Shown here: positions 55,763 through 63,730 of the stretch, one piece after another
Layout: each line of letters opens with the position of its first letter
Position numbering within the stretch: position 1 is the stretch's first letter
Assembly: GCF_028609885.1 (NCBI RefSeq)
Contig: NZ_CP063195.1
Coordinates: 1,674,001 to 1,738,000, forward strand
DNA: 64,000 nt
Source: Corynebacterium jeikeium
GTDB taxonomy: Bacteria > Actinomycetota > Actinomycetes > Mycobacteriales > Mycobacteriaceae
Direction: 5' to 3'
Made by a program: the position numbers and the translations under genes
Notes under the pieces: generated by a model
Seen by the model: the letters and a program-made list of their open reading frames with translations, nothing else
Databases searched by the model: none
Told to the model about the DNA's origin: nothing

Positions 55763-57958
55763 TTACTCCTTCGGACTGGTGGGAGCCAGGTGGGCCGGGT
55801 CCAGATCAATCCGGCGCAACAGCTGGGCGTTCAGGGCCACCACGATGGTCGAGGCAGACATCAAGATCGCGCCCACGGCCGGGGACAGCACGAACCCGAT
55901 CGAGGCGAGCACTCCGGCGGCCAGCGGCACGGCGAGGATGTTGTAGCCAGAGGCCCAGACCAGGTTCTGGATCATCTTGCGGTAGCTGGCCTGGGACAGC
56001 TCAATCATCGACAGCACTGCCCGCGGGTCATCACTGGCTAGGACCACCCCGGCAGATTCCATGGCCACATCCGTGCCGGCACCGATGGCGATACCGACCT
56101 CCGCGCGGGTCAGAGCGGGGGCGTCATTGACACCGTCACCGACCATGGCCACGCTCAAACCCCGGTCCTGCAGCTGCATGACCTTGGTGTCTTTGTCCTG
56201 GGGCAGGACCTCGGCGAAGACCTCATCGATCCCCAGGTCCTGGCCAACCGCCTGGGCCACCTGCTGCGCGTCACCGGTGATCATCGCGACCTTCACCCCG
56301 CGGTCCTGCAGGGCTTTCACGGCGGCTCGGGATTCGGGGCGGATCTTGTCCTCGACGGCCACCGCACCGATGATCTGACCGTCGCGGACAATATGGAGCA
56401 CACCGGCCCCACGCCCGGTCCAGGCGCTGGTGGTGTCGGTGAGCTCGGCCGGGGTGGTGAGGTTGAACTCGCGCAGCATGTTCGGCCCGCCCACGAGGAT
56501 CTCAACGCCATCGACAGTGGCCCGGACCCCCCGGCCGGAGGCGGCGCTGAAACCAGTTGCACGCATTTGCCGACGGGAGGCCTCGGGATGGGCGGCCGCG
56601 GCCGCCACGATGGCGCGGGCCACGGGGTGCTCGCTGTCGGCCTCCGCGGCGGAGGCCAGGGCCAGCAACTCGCCCTCGGTGACGCCGACAGCTGCTGCGA
56701 CACCGGTGACCGCGTGCGCACCCTCGGTCAGGGTGCCGGTTTTGTCGAAGAGTACCACGTCGATGGTGCGCATCCGCTCGAGCGCCATCCGGTCCTTGAT
56801 GAGCACCCCGAATTTCGCGGCCCGCTCGCTGGAGATCGCAATGACCAGCGGAATCGCCAGGCCCAGAGCGTGCGGGCAGGCGATGACCAGCACCGTGACC
56901 GTGCGCACCACGGCATCGTCCGGGCTGCCGATGATGGTCCACACCACCGCGGTGATCAGAGCGGAGATCAGCGCGAACCAGAACAACAACGCTGCCGCCC
57001 GATCCGCCAGGGCCTGGGCCCGGGAGGAGGACTCTTGGGCGTCGGCAACCATGCGTTGGATCCCGGCCAGGGCGGTGTCCCCGCCGGTAGCCTCCACCCG
57101 GATGCGGACGGTGTTGTCGGTGGCCACAGTACCGGCGACCACCTTGTCACCGGTGTCGCGGAAGACGGGACGGGATTCGCCGGTGATCATCGCCTCATCG
57201 AATTCGGCGGCTCCGTCGAGGATGGTTCCGTCGGCCGGCACCCGGGCACCGGCCCTCACCAGCACGACGTCGTCGACGGCCAGCTCGGAGATGGCCACGG
57301 TGCGGGTGGTCCCGTCGATGACTTTCTCGGCCTCATCCGGCAGCAGGGCAGCCAGCGCGTCAAGCGCGGAGGACGCGGCCCCGAGAGCGCGCATCTCCAG
57401 CCAATGGCCCAGCAGCATGATGGTCACCAGCAGAGCCAGCTCCCACCAGAAGTCCAGGTCAAAACCGCCCAGCCCCAGAGTGGTGACCCAGGAGGCGACA
57501 AACGCCACGGTGATGGCCATGGCGATCAGGAGCATCATCCCGGGTTGGCGGGATTTCAGTTCGTTCCATCCGCCCTTGAGGAAAGGCGTTCCGCCGTAGA
57601 CGAAGATGATCGTGCCCAGCACCGGGGGGATCCAGGTGGATCCGGGGAATGCCGGGAGGTGGTAGCCGAGCAGCTGGGCGACCATGGGGCTGAAAATAAC
57701 GACGGGAAGGGACAGAATCAGCGACCACCAGAAGCGTTCCCGAAACATTGCGGTGCTGTGTCCGGCGTGTTCGCCGTGACTATGAACGTGGTGGTCGTCG
57801 TCCATGGCGGAGTGCGGGTGATCGTGGGGCATCGCCTGGCCGTGGGTGTCGGCATCTGCGTGGTGTTCGTGGCTGGCATGATGCGGGTGGTGGGTGTGGT
57901 CTGTTTCCGGAGCGGGGTGATCACCATGGTGATCACCGGAATGGTGGGGAGTACTCAT
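55763..57958 (-). CDS. copB: copper-exporting P1B-type ATPase, CPH class (CopB-like)
   Basis: 731 residues from the ATG at 57958, which has GAAAGGA upstream. The N-terminus is a His-rich tail (23 His within residues 5-67) in place of HMA domains. The transmembrane metal motif is CPH (VIACPHALGLAIP), which defines the CopB-type/P1B-3 subclass usually exporting Cu(II) or Cu(I). P-type motifs: TGES (AMITGESRPV), phosphorylation DKTGT, HP (EADSEHPVARA), and GDGVNDAPAL. Follows copZ by 51 bp on the same strand. The terminal MXXSS/transmembrane end is complete. Confidence 0.94.
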   Translation of the reverse strand: MSTPHHSGDHHGDHPAPETDHTHHPHHASHEHHADADTHGQAMPHDHPHSAMDDDHHVHSHGEHAGHSTAMFRERFWWSLILSLPVVIFSPMVAQLLGYHLPAFPGSTWIPPVLGTIIFVYGGTPFLKGGWNELKSRQPGMMLLIAMAITVAFVASWVTTLGLGGFDLDFWWELALLVTIMLLGHWLEMRALGAASSALDALAALLPDEAEKVIDGTTRTVAISELAVDDVVLVRAGARVPADGTILDGAAEFDEAMITGESRPVFRDTGDKVVAGTVATDNTVRIRVEATGGDTALAGIQRMVADAQESSSRAQALADRAAALLFWFALISALITAVVWTIIGSPDDAVVRTVTVLVIACPHALGLAIPLVIAISSERAAKFGVLIKDRMALERMRTIDVVLFDKTGTLTEGAHAVTGVAAAVGVTEGELLALASAAEADSEHPVARAIVAAAAAHPEASRRQMRATGFSAASGRGVRATVDGVEILVGGPNMLREFNLTTPAELTDTTSAWTGRGAGVLHIVRDGQIIGAVAVEDKIRPESRAAVKALQDRGVKVAMITGDAQQVAQAVGQDLGIDEVFAEVLPQDKDTKVMQLQDRGLSVAMVGDGVNDAPALTRAEVGIAIGAGTDVAMESAGVVLASDDPRAVLSMIELSQASYRKMIQNLVWASGYNILAVPLAAGVLASIGFVLSPAVGAILMSASTIVVALNAQLLRRIDLDPAHLAPTSPKE

Positions 57959-58009
57959 GACGTTCCTTTCGCTCAACCCGGTCGGGGTCGAGATGATGGG
58001 TAAAACTGA

Positions 58010-58336
58010 TCAGGATAAGACGGTGTAGCCGGCCTCTTCGATGGCCCGGCGAACCATCTCCGGAGGTACGACACCGGTGACCGTGACGGTGGAAACACCA
58101 CCAGCAGCGAGGTCAATCTGGACGTCGTCGACCTGGGGGAGGGCCTGAAGGGCCTGGGTCACGCTTTTCACGCAGTGTCCGCAGGTCAGGCCGGTGACCT
58201 GGTAGCTCGGGGAGGATCCTCCTGCTGACGAGTCGCTGGCGGCAGGGATGGAGGCGGTGTCGGCACGTGAGGCAGGTCCGCAACAGCTGCAGCCGTTGGA
58301 GGCCATCGGCAAGAGGCGGGGCGGGGAGGTGATCAT
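58010..58336 (-). CDS. copZ: heavy-metal-associated (HMA) copper chaperone CopZ-like
   Basis: 108 residues from the ATG at 58336. C-terminal HMA domain with the CxxC metal site GLTCGHCVKSVTQ (Cys52, Cys55) and VDDVQIDLAAGGVSTVTVTG. The N-terminal ~40 residues hold a Cys cluster (GCSCCG) that is unusual for CopZ. An internal ATG (MASNGCSCCG) is a possible alternative start. It probably delivers copper to CopB, encoded next. The tandem palindromes at 58386-58430 lie in its promoter. Confidence 0.87.
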   Translation of the reverse strand: MITSPPRLLPMASNGCSCCGPASRADTASIPAASDSSAGGSSPSYQVTGLTCGHCVKSVTQALQALPQVDDVQIDLAAGGVSTVTVTGVVPPEMVRRAIEEAGYTVLS

Positions 58337-58385
58337 GGGAAAGCTCTTTCGGTTCGGTGGGGTGCGGCGATGCCGCTCTCTAGCG

Positions 58386-58404
58386 TATACCCCCAGGGGG
58401 TATA
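58386..58404 (-). promoter_or_regulatory. CsoR-like operator, copy 1, in copZ promoter
   Basis: Perfect palindrome TATACCCCC-A-GGGGGTATA (58386-58404), followed by TTTTCA. It matches the pattern of CsoR-family copper operators (TACCCC...GGGGTA). On the minus strand it forms the spacer after CTGAAA, ahead of TATACG. Confidence 0.75.
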
Positions 58405-58412
58405 TTTTCAGC

Positions 58413-58429
58413 ATACCCCCTGGGGGTAT
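58413..58429 (-). promoter_or_regulatory. CsoR-like operator, copy 2, in copZ promoter
   Basis: Palindrome ATACCCCC-T-GGGGGTAT, again followed by ATTTTCA, spaced 26 bp from copy 1. On the minus strand TTGAAA (58435-58430) and TATGCT are separated by 16 bp filled by this palindrome, a good promoter candidate for copZ-copB. Confidence 0.75.
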
Positions 58430-58476
58430 ATTTTCAAGGGGTGGAGGGCACGGCCCTCACGCGGGGCAGGCTGTGG

Positions 58477-59604
58477 TCACCGAGCAGCCTCCTCACTGTC
58501 GGGAGGGGACAGCGGGAGACGGAGGGCAAACACCGCTCCGCGACCAGGTCCGGGGGAGGTGGCGGTGAGAGTGCCGCCGTGAGCCTCGATCAATGCCTTG
58601 GAAATGGTCAGACCGATACCGGCCCCGGCGTTGTCCTGGCTGCGGGCGGCATCCCCCCGGTAGAAGCGTTCGAAGATGTGTCCGAGCTGGCCAGGTGGGA
58701 TGCCCTCACCGTCATCGGCGACCTGGATGAGCGCGGTGGACGCCCCCTGTCGGTGGACGCTGATCCGGACCTGCCCGCCGGCCGGGGTGTGCCGTAGCGC
58801 GTTCGACAGGAGATTGCTCAACACCTGGCCGAAGCGTTGCCGGTCCACGAGCACCCGGGCGGTGTCCGTAATGGTCTCGACCTGTAAATCGACGCCTTTG
58901 TCAGCATAAGCTTCCCCCGCGGCAGCTGCGGCGGTATGGAGCAGATCCCCGAGCCCTTCCTCCGCCAGGTCCAAATCGATCCGGCGTTCCTGGGCCCGGG
59001 AAACATCGTCAATGTCTTCCATCAACCGGGTCAGGCGGGTGAGTTGGTCAGCCATGATCGTGTGGGTGGCATTATTCCAGTCCACGACCCCGTCCTGGAG
59101 ACCATCGAGGTAGACCGTGAGCACCGATAAGGGGGTGCCCATTTCGTGGGCCAGATCAGAGAGCATCTGGCGGCGGACCTGTTCGGTGTGTTCCAGCCGG
59201 TCGGCCATGGTGTTGAAGGCATGCGCCAGGGTGGTGACCTCGGGGCCTGCTTTTCCGGCGGGCACGCGGATACGGGAGTTGCCGGCCGTTAGGCTGGTAG
59301 CGGCGCGGGTGAGATCCTGCAGGGGGGTGCGCAGACGACGCGATAACCACAGGCTGGCCAGCAGGGCGCTGATCAAGGCGGTGGGTAGGGCGACGGCCAG
59401 GGTGATCAGGTTGGCGCCCCGGTAGGCCTGCTCGGCATGGAACAGCTCCAGCGAAGGGTTCTCCCGGCCGGTCATCAACATATGATCGTGGAACAGGGTC
59501 GGGCCCACCATCGTGGCCACGGCCGCGGCCACCAGCAGGCTAATCACCACGACCAACACCTGGGCGGCCAGGAAGCGGAAGGTCAGGCCGGGTCCGTGAT
59601 TCAT
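58477..59604 (-). CDS. copS: copper-sensing histidine kinase CopS
   Basis: 375 residues. Two transmembrane helices (FLAAQVLVVVISLLVAAAVA and LITLAVALPTALISALLASL) flank a short sensor loop of ~40 residues. Then HAMP, H-box SDLAHEMGTPLSVL (His153), N box (QVLSNLLSNALRHTPAGG) and G boxes (VADDGEGIPPGQ, GAGIGLTISKALIEAHGG). The 4-bp overlap with copR and the copper genes on both sides identify it as CopS. It phosphorylates CopR when extracytoplasmic copper is high (known for C. glutamicum CopRS). Confidence 0.9.
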   Translation of the reverse strand: MNHGPGLTFRFLAAQVLVVVISLLVAAAVATMVGPTLFHDHMLMTGRENPSLELFHAEQAYRGANLITLAVALPTALISALLASLWLSRRLRTPLQDLTRAATSLTAGNSRIRVPAGKAGPEVTTLAHAFNTMADRLEHTEQVRRQMLSDLAHEMGTPLSVLTVYLDGLQDGVVDWNNATHTIMADQLTRLTRLMEDIDDVSRAQERRIDLDLAEEGLGDLLHTAAAAAGEAYADKGVDLQVETITDTARVLVDRQRFGQVLSNLLSNALRHTPAGGQVRISVHRQGASTALIQVADDGEGIPPGQLGHIFERFYRGDAARSQDNAGAGIGLTISKALIEAHGGTLTATSPGPGRGAVFALRLPLSPPDSEEAAR

Positions 59605-60323
59605 GGCTGCCCCACCCGGTAGCCCACGCCACGCACGGTGTCGATAAACCCCCGGCCCCGGGTGTCGGTGCCGAGCTTGCGACGCAAGTTGCCGATGTGG
59701 ACATCGACGATGCGTTCATCACCGACCCAGGTGGTGTCCCAGACCTCGGTGACCAGGTCGTGGCGGGTCAGCACCTGGCCGGGGCGCAGGGCCAGGGCAA
59801 CCAGCAGCTCGAACTCCGTGCCGGTGAGCTCCACGGTCGTCTCCCCCACCCGCACCTGGTGGGCGACGGGGTCAAGGATGAGGTCACCAACGATCAAGGG
59901 GGTGGTCACCTGCGGTGGGGTGGTGCTGGTGCGTGGACGGCGCAGCACCGCATGCACCCGGGTCACCAGTTCCCGGATGCTAAAAGGTTTGGTGATGTAG
60001 TCATCCGCCCCCAGGGTCAAACCGCTGATCTTGTCGTCCTCGCTGCCACGCGCGGTGAGCATGAGGATGTAGCAGTCCGAGAAGGTGCGGATCCGTCGGC
60101 ACACCTCCAGGCCGTCGAGTTCGGGCAGCCCCAGGTCCAGCACCACGACATCGGGGGAAAAGCGACGGGTCTCGTCCACGGCCTGGGTGCCGGTGTGCGC
60201 CTGGCGGGTATCGAACCCGGCCCGGATGAGGTAGGAGGCCACCATCTGAGCCAGGGGTTGTTCATCATCGACGACCAGCACCCGCCCCGGGGGCGTGGCG
60301 GTGGTCGGTGTGTGGTCAGCCAT
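59601..60323 (-). CDS. copR: copper-responsive OmpR-family response regulator CopR
   Basis: 240 residues. Receiver domain with D19/D20, phospho-acceptor D63 (VVVLDLGLPELDG) and Lys in ADDYITKPFSIREL, then a winged-helix DNA-binding domain (LTGTEFELLVALALRPGQVL...GDERIVDVHIGNLRRKL, quoted in parts). A CopR-type box lies 59-78 bp upstream of its start, so it is probably autoregulated. Confidence 0.92.
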   Translation of the reverse strand: MADHTPTTATPPGRVLVVDDEQPLAQMVASYLIRAGFDTRQAHTGTQAVDETRRFSPDVVVLDLGLPELDGLEVCRRIRTFSDCYILMLTARGSEDDKISGLTLGADDYITKPFSIRELVTRVHAVLRRPRTSTTPPQVTTPLIVGDLILDPVAHQVRVGETTVELTGTEFELLVALALRPGQVLTRHDLVTEVWDTTWVGDERIVDVHIGNLRRKLGTDTRGRGFIDTVRGVGYRVGQP

Positions 60324-60727
60324 AGACCCCAGTATCGCTCCGGCCAGGGGGGAATACCATCCTCGCTCAGTGCCCGGCGGGGAATCTTCATCAAATCTTC
60401 AAACATCACCCTTCGACCGCCGTCACCCCTGTGCCCCATCCCGCGTCGTCGGCATCGCCTCCCCTGGTCGGTTCAGCAGGCGCCACCAGGGATTTCACTG
60501 CTTGCACCGCATACCCGGGGCGGGTGGAAGGACATCGCCCACGGCTGTGGGGTGGTGTTCCGGTGGTGACCCAGCCCACCGAATTCACCCCCCTTTTCGC
60601 CCTGTTATAAGACTGTGAGCAGGGCTTTTGATTTCTAGCCCGTCAGGCACCCGTGCTAGATAAAGGTATGGCATCGACCTTGAGGCGGTGTCTTCTCATG
60701 GCCCAGCCACGATCCAAGGAGATTGAC
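60324..60727. other. copR-cueP divergent control region
   Basis: 404 bp without a gene. It holds the CopR-type box (60382-60401) and, closer to cueP, TGCTAGATA (60654-60662), an extended -10-like element. AAGGAG at 60716-60721 is the cueP ribosome-binding site. No other gene signal seen. Confidence 0.6.
60382..60401. promoter_or_regulatory. CopR-type direct-repeat box
   Basis: On the minus strand TGAAGATTT-GA-TGAAGATTC, two 9-bp direct repeats with a 2-bp spacer and one mismatch. This equals the operator reported for C. glutamicum CopR (TGAAGATTTnnTGAAGATTT). It lies in the 404-bp region between divergent copR and cueP. Confidence 0.85.
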
Positions 60728-61303
60728 GTGAAACGAGCAGCGATCGCAGCCGCCGCCCTTGCCCTCGCCCTCACGGGGTGTTCGGCCGCCGACCCGGAAC
60801 CCACCGCCGATGGGACGGTGTCCCAGGACACATTCCTGACTACCCATGGCCTGGCCGGCATGGACGCGGTGGAGATTATTGATCACCTCGACCGGCAGAA
60901 GGTCACTGAGCGTCCCACGGATCTTATCGCCTCAGTGCGTAACGATGAACTGCTGCTCTCGAGCGATGATCAGGAAGTCGTGGTTGATCTTCCCGACAAT
61001 CAGACGTATGTCTCGATCGCACCCTATCTCACCTCCACCCACGACTGCTTCTACCACAGCCTCACGACCTGCCAGGGGGAACTCGACAATGAGGATATCC
61101 AGGTCACGATCACCGATGAGGCGACCGGTGAGGTGCTGGTGGACGAGGCGACAACCACCTTCGACAACGGGTTTGTCGGCTTCTGGCTTCCCGATGATGT
61201 CACCGGCCTGATTGAGGTCAGCTACCAGGGGCGTACCGGCACCACGGAGTTTTCCACCGCCGACGACGGTGCCACCTGTGTCACAGACCTGCGCCTGACG
61301 TGA
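60728..61303 (+). CDS. cueP: CueP-family periplasmic copper-binding lipoprotein
   Basis: About 191 residues from the GTG at 60728, chosen because AAGGAG lies 6 bp upstream and the signal peptide begins right there (VKRAAIAAAALALALTGC, lipobox Cys18). The frame is open to 60653. The CueP hallmark HDCFYHSLTTCQGELDN contains the paired Cys and His; another Cys lies near the end (GATCVTDLRL). CueP binds copper outside the membrane in Salmonella. The multicopper oxidase follows 71 bp later, so both are probably driven by CopR. Confidence 0.9.
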   Translation: MKRAAIAAAALALALTGCSAADPEPTADGTVSQDTFLTTHGLAGMDAVEIIDHLDRQKVTERPTDLIASVRNDELLLSSDDQEVVVDLPDNQTYVSIAPYLTSTHDCFYHSLTTCQGELDNEDIQVTITDEATGEVLVDEATTTFDNGFVGFWLPDDVTGLIEVSYQGRTGTTEFSTADDGATCVTDLRLT

Positions 61304-61374
61304 TGGCTCAGCAGGGTCCTCACCTGCGCCTGTCTCCCGTGTCACTGAAATCTTGCACCAAGGACGGTTAAATC

Positions 61375-62856
61375 ATGACGAACGCTTTTTCCCGACGACA
61401 GTTTCTGCTCGGCGGGCTCGTCCTCGCCGGCACCGGGGCCGTGGCCGCCTGCACCAGCGACCCTGGACCCGCTGCCTCGGCACCAGGTCCCTCCCTTCGC
61501 CCCACTCCCACCCCCACTACGCTCGGTGAGCCGACGGTGCGCCGGACACTGACCGCCCGGCCCCTCTCCCTGGATATCGGCGGCATCGAAGCCAAGACGT
61601 GGGGATACGTCTCTGACACCGGGGATGCGGCCATTGAGGCCACTGCCGGCGACGTCCTCCAGGTCGATATCACTAACGAACTGCCTGAGAGCACCTCCAT
61701 CCACTGGCATGGCATCGCACTCCACAACGCAGCCGACGGTGTGCCCGGCATGACCCAGGACCCCATTGAACCTGGCGAGTCTTTCTCCTATGTTTTTGAA
61801 GTCCCCCACGGTGGCACCTACTTCTACCATTCCCACTCCGGCCTGCAGCTTGATCGCGGCCTCCACGCCCCACTGATCATCCGTGACCCGCAAGACGCTG
61901 AGGACCAGGACGTTGAGTGGACCATCGTGCTCGACGACTGGGTCGATGGCATTCAGGGCACTCCCGACGATGAGCTCGACAAGCTCACCGGAATGGGTTC
62001 GGGCGACCATAACGGGAAGAAGGGGATGGGAGGTCACGGCCAGATGATGCACGGCTCCCCGGACCGGGTACTGGGCGGGGATGTCGGCGATGTGATGTAT
62101 CCGCACTACCTCATCAACGGACGTATCCCCCGTGCTCACCGGACCTTCGAGGCTCGCCCGGGCGACAAGGCCCGCCTGCGGTTTATCAACTCCGGCGGTG
62201 ACACCATCTTCAAGGTGGCCCTCGGTGGTCACCGCATGACCGTCACCCACACCGACGGCTTCCCCGTCCAGCCCCGGGAGACCGAATCGATCTACCTGTC
62301 GATGGGCGAGCGTGTCGACGTCGAGGTCATCCTCGGCGACGGCATCTTCCCGCTCACGGCTTTGGCGGTGGGTAAGGACGACCGCGCCTTCGCCGTCATC
62401 CGCACCGCCGGCGGCCAGGCCCCCCACCCCGATGTCGACTTCCCCGAGTTGTCGTCCACCGGACTGCTCCTGTCCTCCCTGAAGCCAGCAGACCGTGCAC
62501 TCCTGCCCGAGGGCACACCAGACCGAGAAGTCAGCATCGACCTGGGCGGGCAGATGATGCCGTATGAATGGAGCATTCTCACCGACGGCCAATCCTCCTC
62601 CGCGACCGTGCAGGAGGGCCAGCGCCTGCGGATGGTCATGCGCAACAGGACCATGATGCCCCATCCCATGCACATCCACGGCCACACGTGGGCGCTGCCC
62701 GGCAGCGGCGGGCTACGCAAGGACACCGTCCTTCTCCGCCACGGTGAAACCATGATCGCCGACCTGATCGCTGACAACCCCGGTGAGTGGGCATTTCACT
62801 GCCATAACGCCTATCACATGGAAACCGGGATGCTCAGCTCGCTTCGCTACGAGTAA
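61375..62856 (+). CDS. copO: Tat-exported multicopper oxidase (CueO/CopO-like)
   Basis: 493 residues. Twin-arginine signal FSRRQFLLGGLVLAGTG ending in lipobox AVAAC (Cys26), so a Tat lipoprotein. Copper ligands: HWHG (His110, His112), YHSH (His152, His154), HPMHIHGH and the type-1/type-3 HCHNAYHMETGM. A Met/Gly/His-rich insert (GMGGHGQMMHGSP) is typical of cuprous oxidases. It oxidises Cu(I) to the less toxic Cu(II) on the outer side of the membrane. Second gene of the cueP operon. Confidence 0.95.
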   Translation: MTNAFSRRQFLLGGLVLAGTGAVAACTSDPGPAASAPGPSLRPTPTPTTLGEPTVRRTLTARPLSLDIGGIEAKTWGYVSDTGDAAIEATAGDVLQVDITNELPESTSIHWHGIALHNAADGVPGMTQDPIEPGESFSYVFEVPHGGTYFYHSHSGLQLDRGLHAPLIIRDPQDAEDQDVEWTIVLDDWVDGIQGTPDDELDKLTGMGSGDHNGKKGMGGHGQMMHGSPDRVLGGDVGDVMYPHYLINGRIPRAHRTFEARPGDKARLRFINSGGDTIFKVALGGHRMTVTHTDGFPVQPRETESIYLSMGERVDVEVILGDGIFPLTALAVGKDDRAFAVIRTAGGQAPHPDVDFPELSSTGLLLSSLKPADRALLPEGTPDREVSIDLGGQMMPYEWSILTDGQSSSATVQEGQRLRMVMRNRTMMPHPMHIHGHTWALPGSGGLRKDTVLLRHGETMIADLIADNPGEWAFHCHNAYHMETGMLSSLRYE

Positions 62857-62940
62857 CCCCCACAGCAGGGTATCGAGCGAGATGCGAAGGTAAATGGCAG
62901 CACGTGTTGTTATACGACTAACACTAGCGCGCCTTAGGTT

Positions 62941-62969
62941 ACGTTGAACTTGAACTCCACGGAGTGTCG
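62941..62969 (+). repeat. 29-bp direct repeat, copy 2 (right edge of copper island)
   Basis: ACGTTGAACTTGAACTCCAC followed by GGAGTGTCG; 26 of 29 positions match copy 1 at 54524-54552, in the same orientation. Lies 84 bp after the multicopper oxidase stop. Confidence 0.7.
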
Positions 62970-63241
62970 GCGATAACTAACCATTTGATGCGCGCGTGCG
63001 GAATTAACAACGAAATACCGCTAAAACAGACAACATATGGGGTGCACAGAAACACATATAGGTTCTGCGGAAAACCTATAGGGCGCGTCGCTAAAAACCG
63101 CTGTGCGCGGAAAACATAAAGGGTTTACGGACCCGGTCCCAGACCCCTCAATACTCTGAGCCGGAAGAATGGAAAGTGGAAGGTTGATGTATCCCCGCTA
63201 TTTATTTTTTCCGTTTTTCGGAGTACATCGGGAGCTACAAC
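62970..63241. other. non-coding stretch with short AAAAC/GGG repeats
   Basis: About 270 bp. It holds GCGGAAAACCTATAGGG (from 63067) and GCGGAAAACATAAAGGG (from 63107), with a looser copy CGCTAAAAC...ATATGGGG from 63029, spaced about 39 bp. There is also a 7-bp inverted repeat ATAGGTT/AACCTAT around 63058-63079. No gene found. Confidence 0.45.
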
Positions 63242-63535
63242 TGCGGACCAGCTCTGTGTGAACTAGATGAGAAGGCGCAGCAGCGAATCATCGACGCTGG
63301 ACAGTTGGTGCTGCGGGCACGCGAGCGGCACCCCCGGCGGTCACTCGCGGAGCACTACAACCCGTTATCGATGGACCCAATTCTGCTCAAGGCTCACAAC
63401 AACTTGGACCAGGAAGTCGATAAGGCTTTCGGTGCGGCACGCAAACTCACCAACGAGCGCCACCGCCAGGAGCTACTGTTCGCCAGCTACGGGGAGTTGG
63501 CGAGGGGCTATGTCTCCTCGCTTTCATCAAAATCG
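63242..63535 (+). pseudogene. C-terminal remnant of a class I DNA methyltransferase
   Basis: The plus-strand frame reads CELDEKAQQRIIDAGQLVLR, then ERHPRRSLAEHYNPLSMDP, LLKAHNNLDQEVDKAFGAAR and NERHRQELLFASYGELARG. This matches the C-terminal tail of large MmeI/type IIG-like DNA methyltransferases (the LTxLYN...LDxxVxxAYG pattern). The catalytic domain is absent; upstream sequence has no matching frame beyond about 63240. A remnant, not a working gene. The open frame continues to 63628 with unrelated sequence. Confidence 0.7.
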
Positions 63536-63730
63536 AAACCACCAGCAGGGTCGTTCCCCGTGCGGGTGATTTTGATCGGCCCGCTGCCGGGTGTAGAACC
63601 CTGTCGCTGGCAACGCCGGGAACTATGACTGTGCCCGACGAGAACACGTCACTGTCATAACGCGGCTCACGGTAGACGAGCATGGGTCGTTCACTACTAC
63701 TGGTGGATTTCGGTTTTGGTGGTGGGGGGA
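63536..63730. other. short gap between methyltransferase remnant and erm(X)
   Basis: About 195 bp with no recognisable gene. It is framed by an imperfect inverted repeat: 63525-63549 (CATCAAAATCGAAACCACCA...) and, complementary, about 63697-63721 (TGGTGGATTTCGGTTTTGGT within it). Confidence 0.4.

Noticed and set aside
61342..62685. 447-codon minus-strand frame opposite the multicopper oxidase
   Set aside because: Shadow frame; the plus strand encodes all copper-ligand motifs in order.
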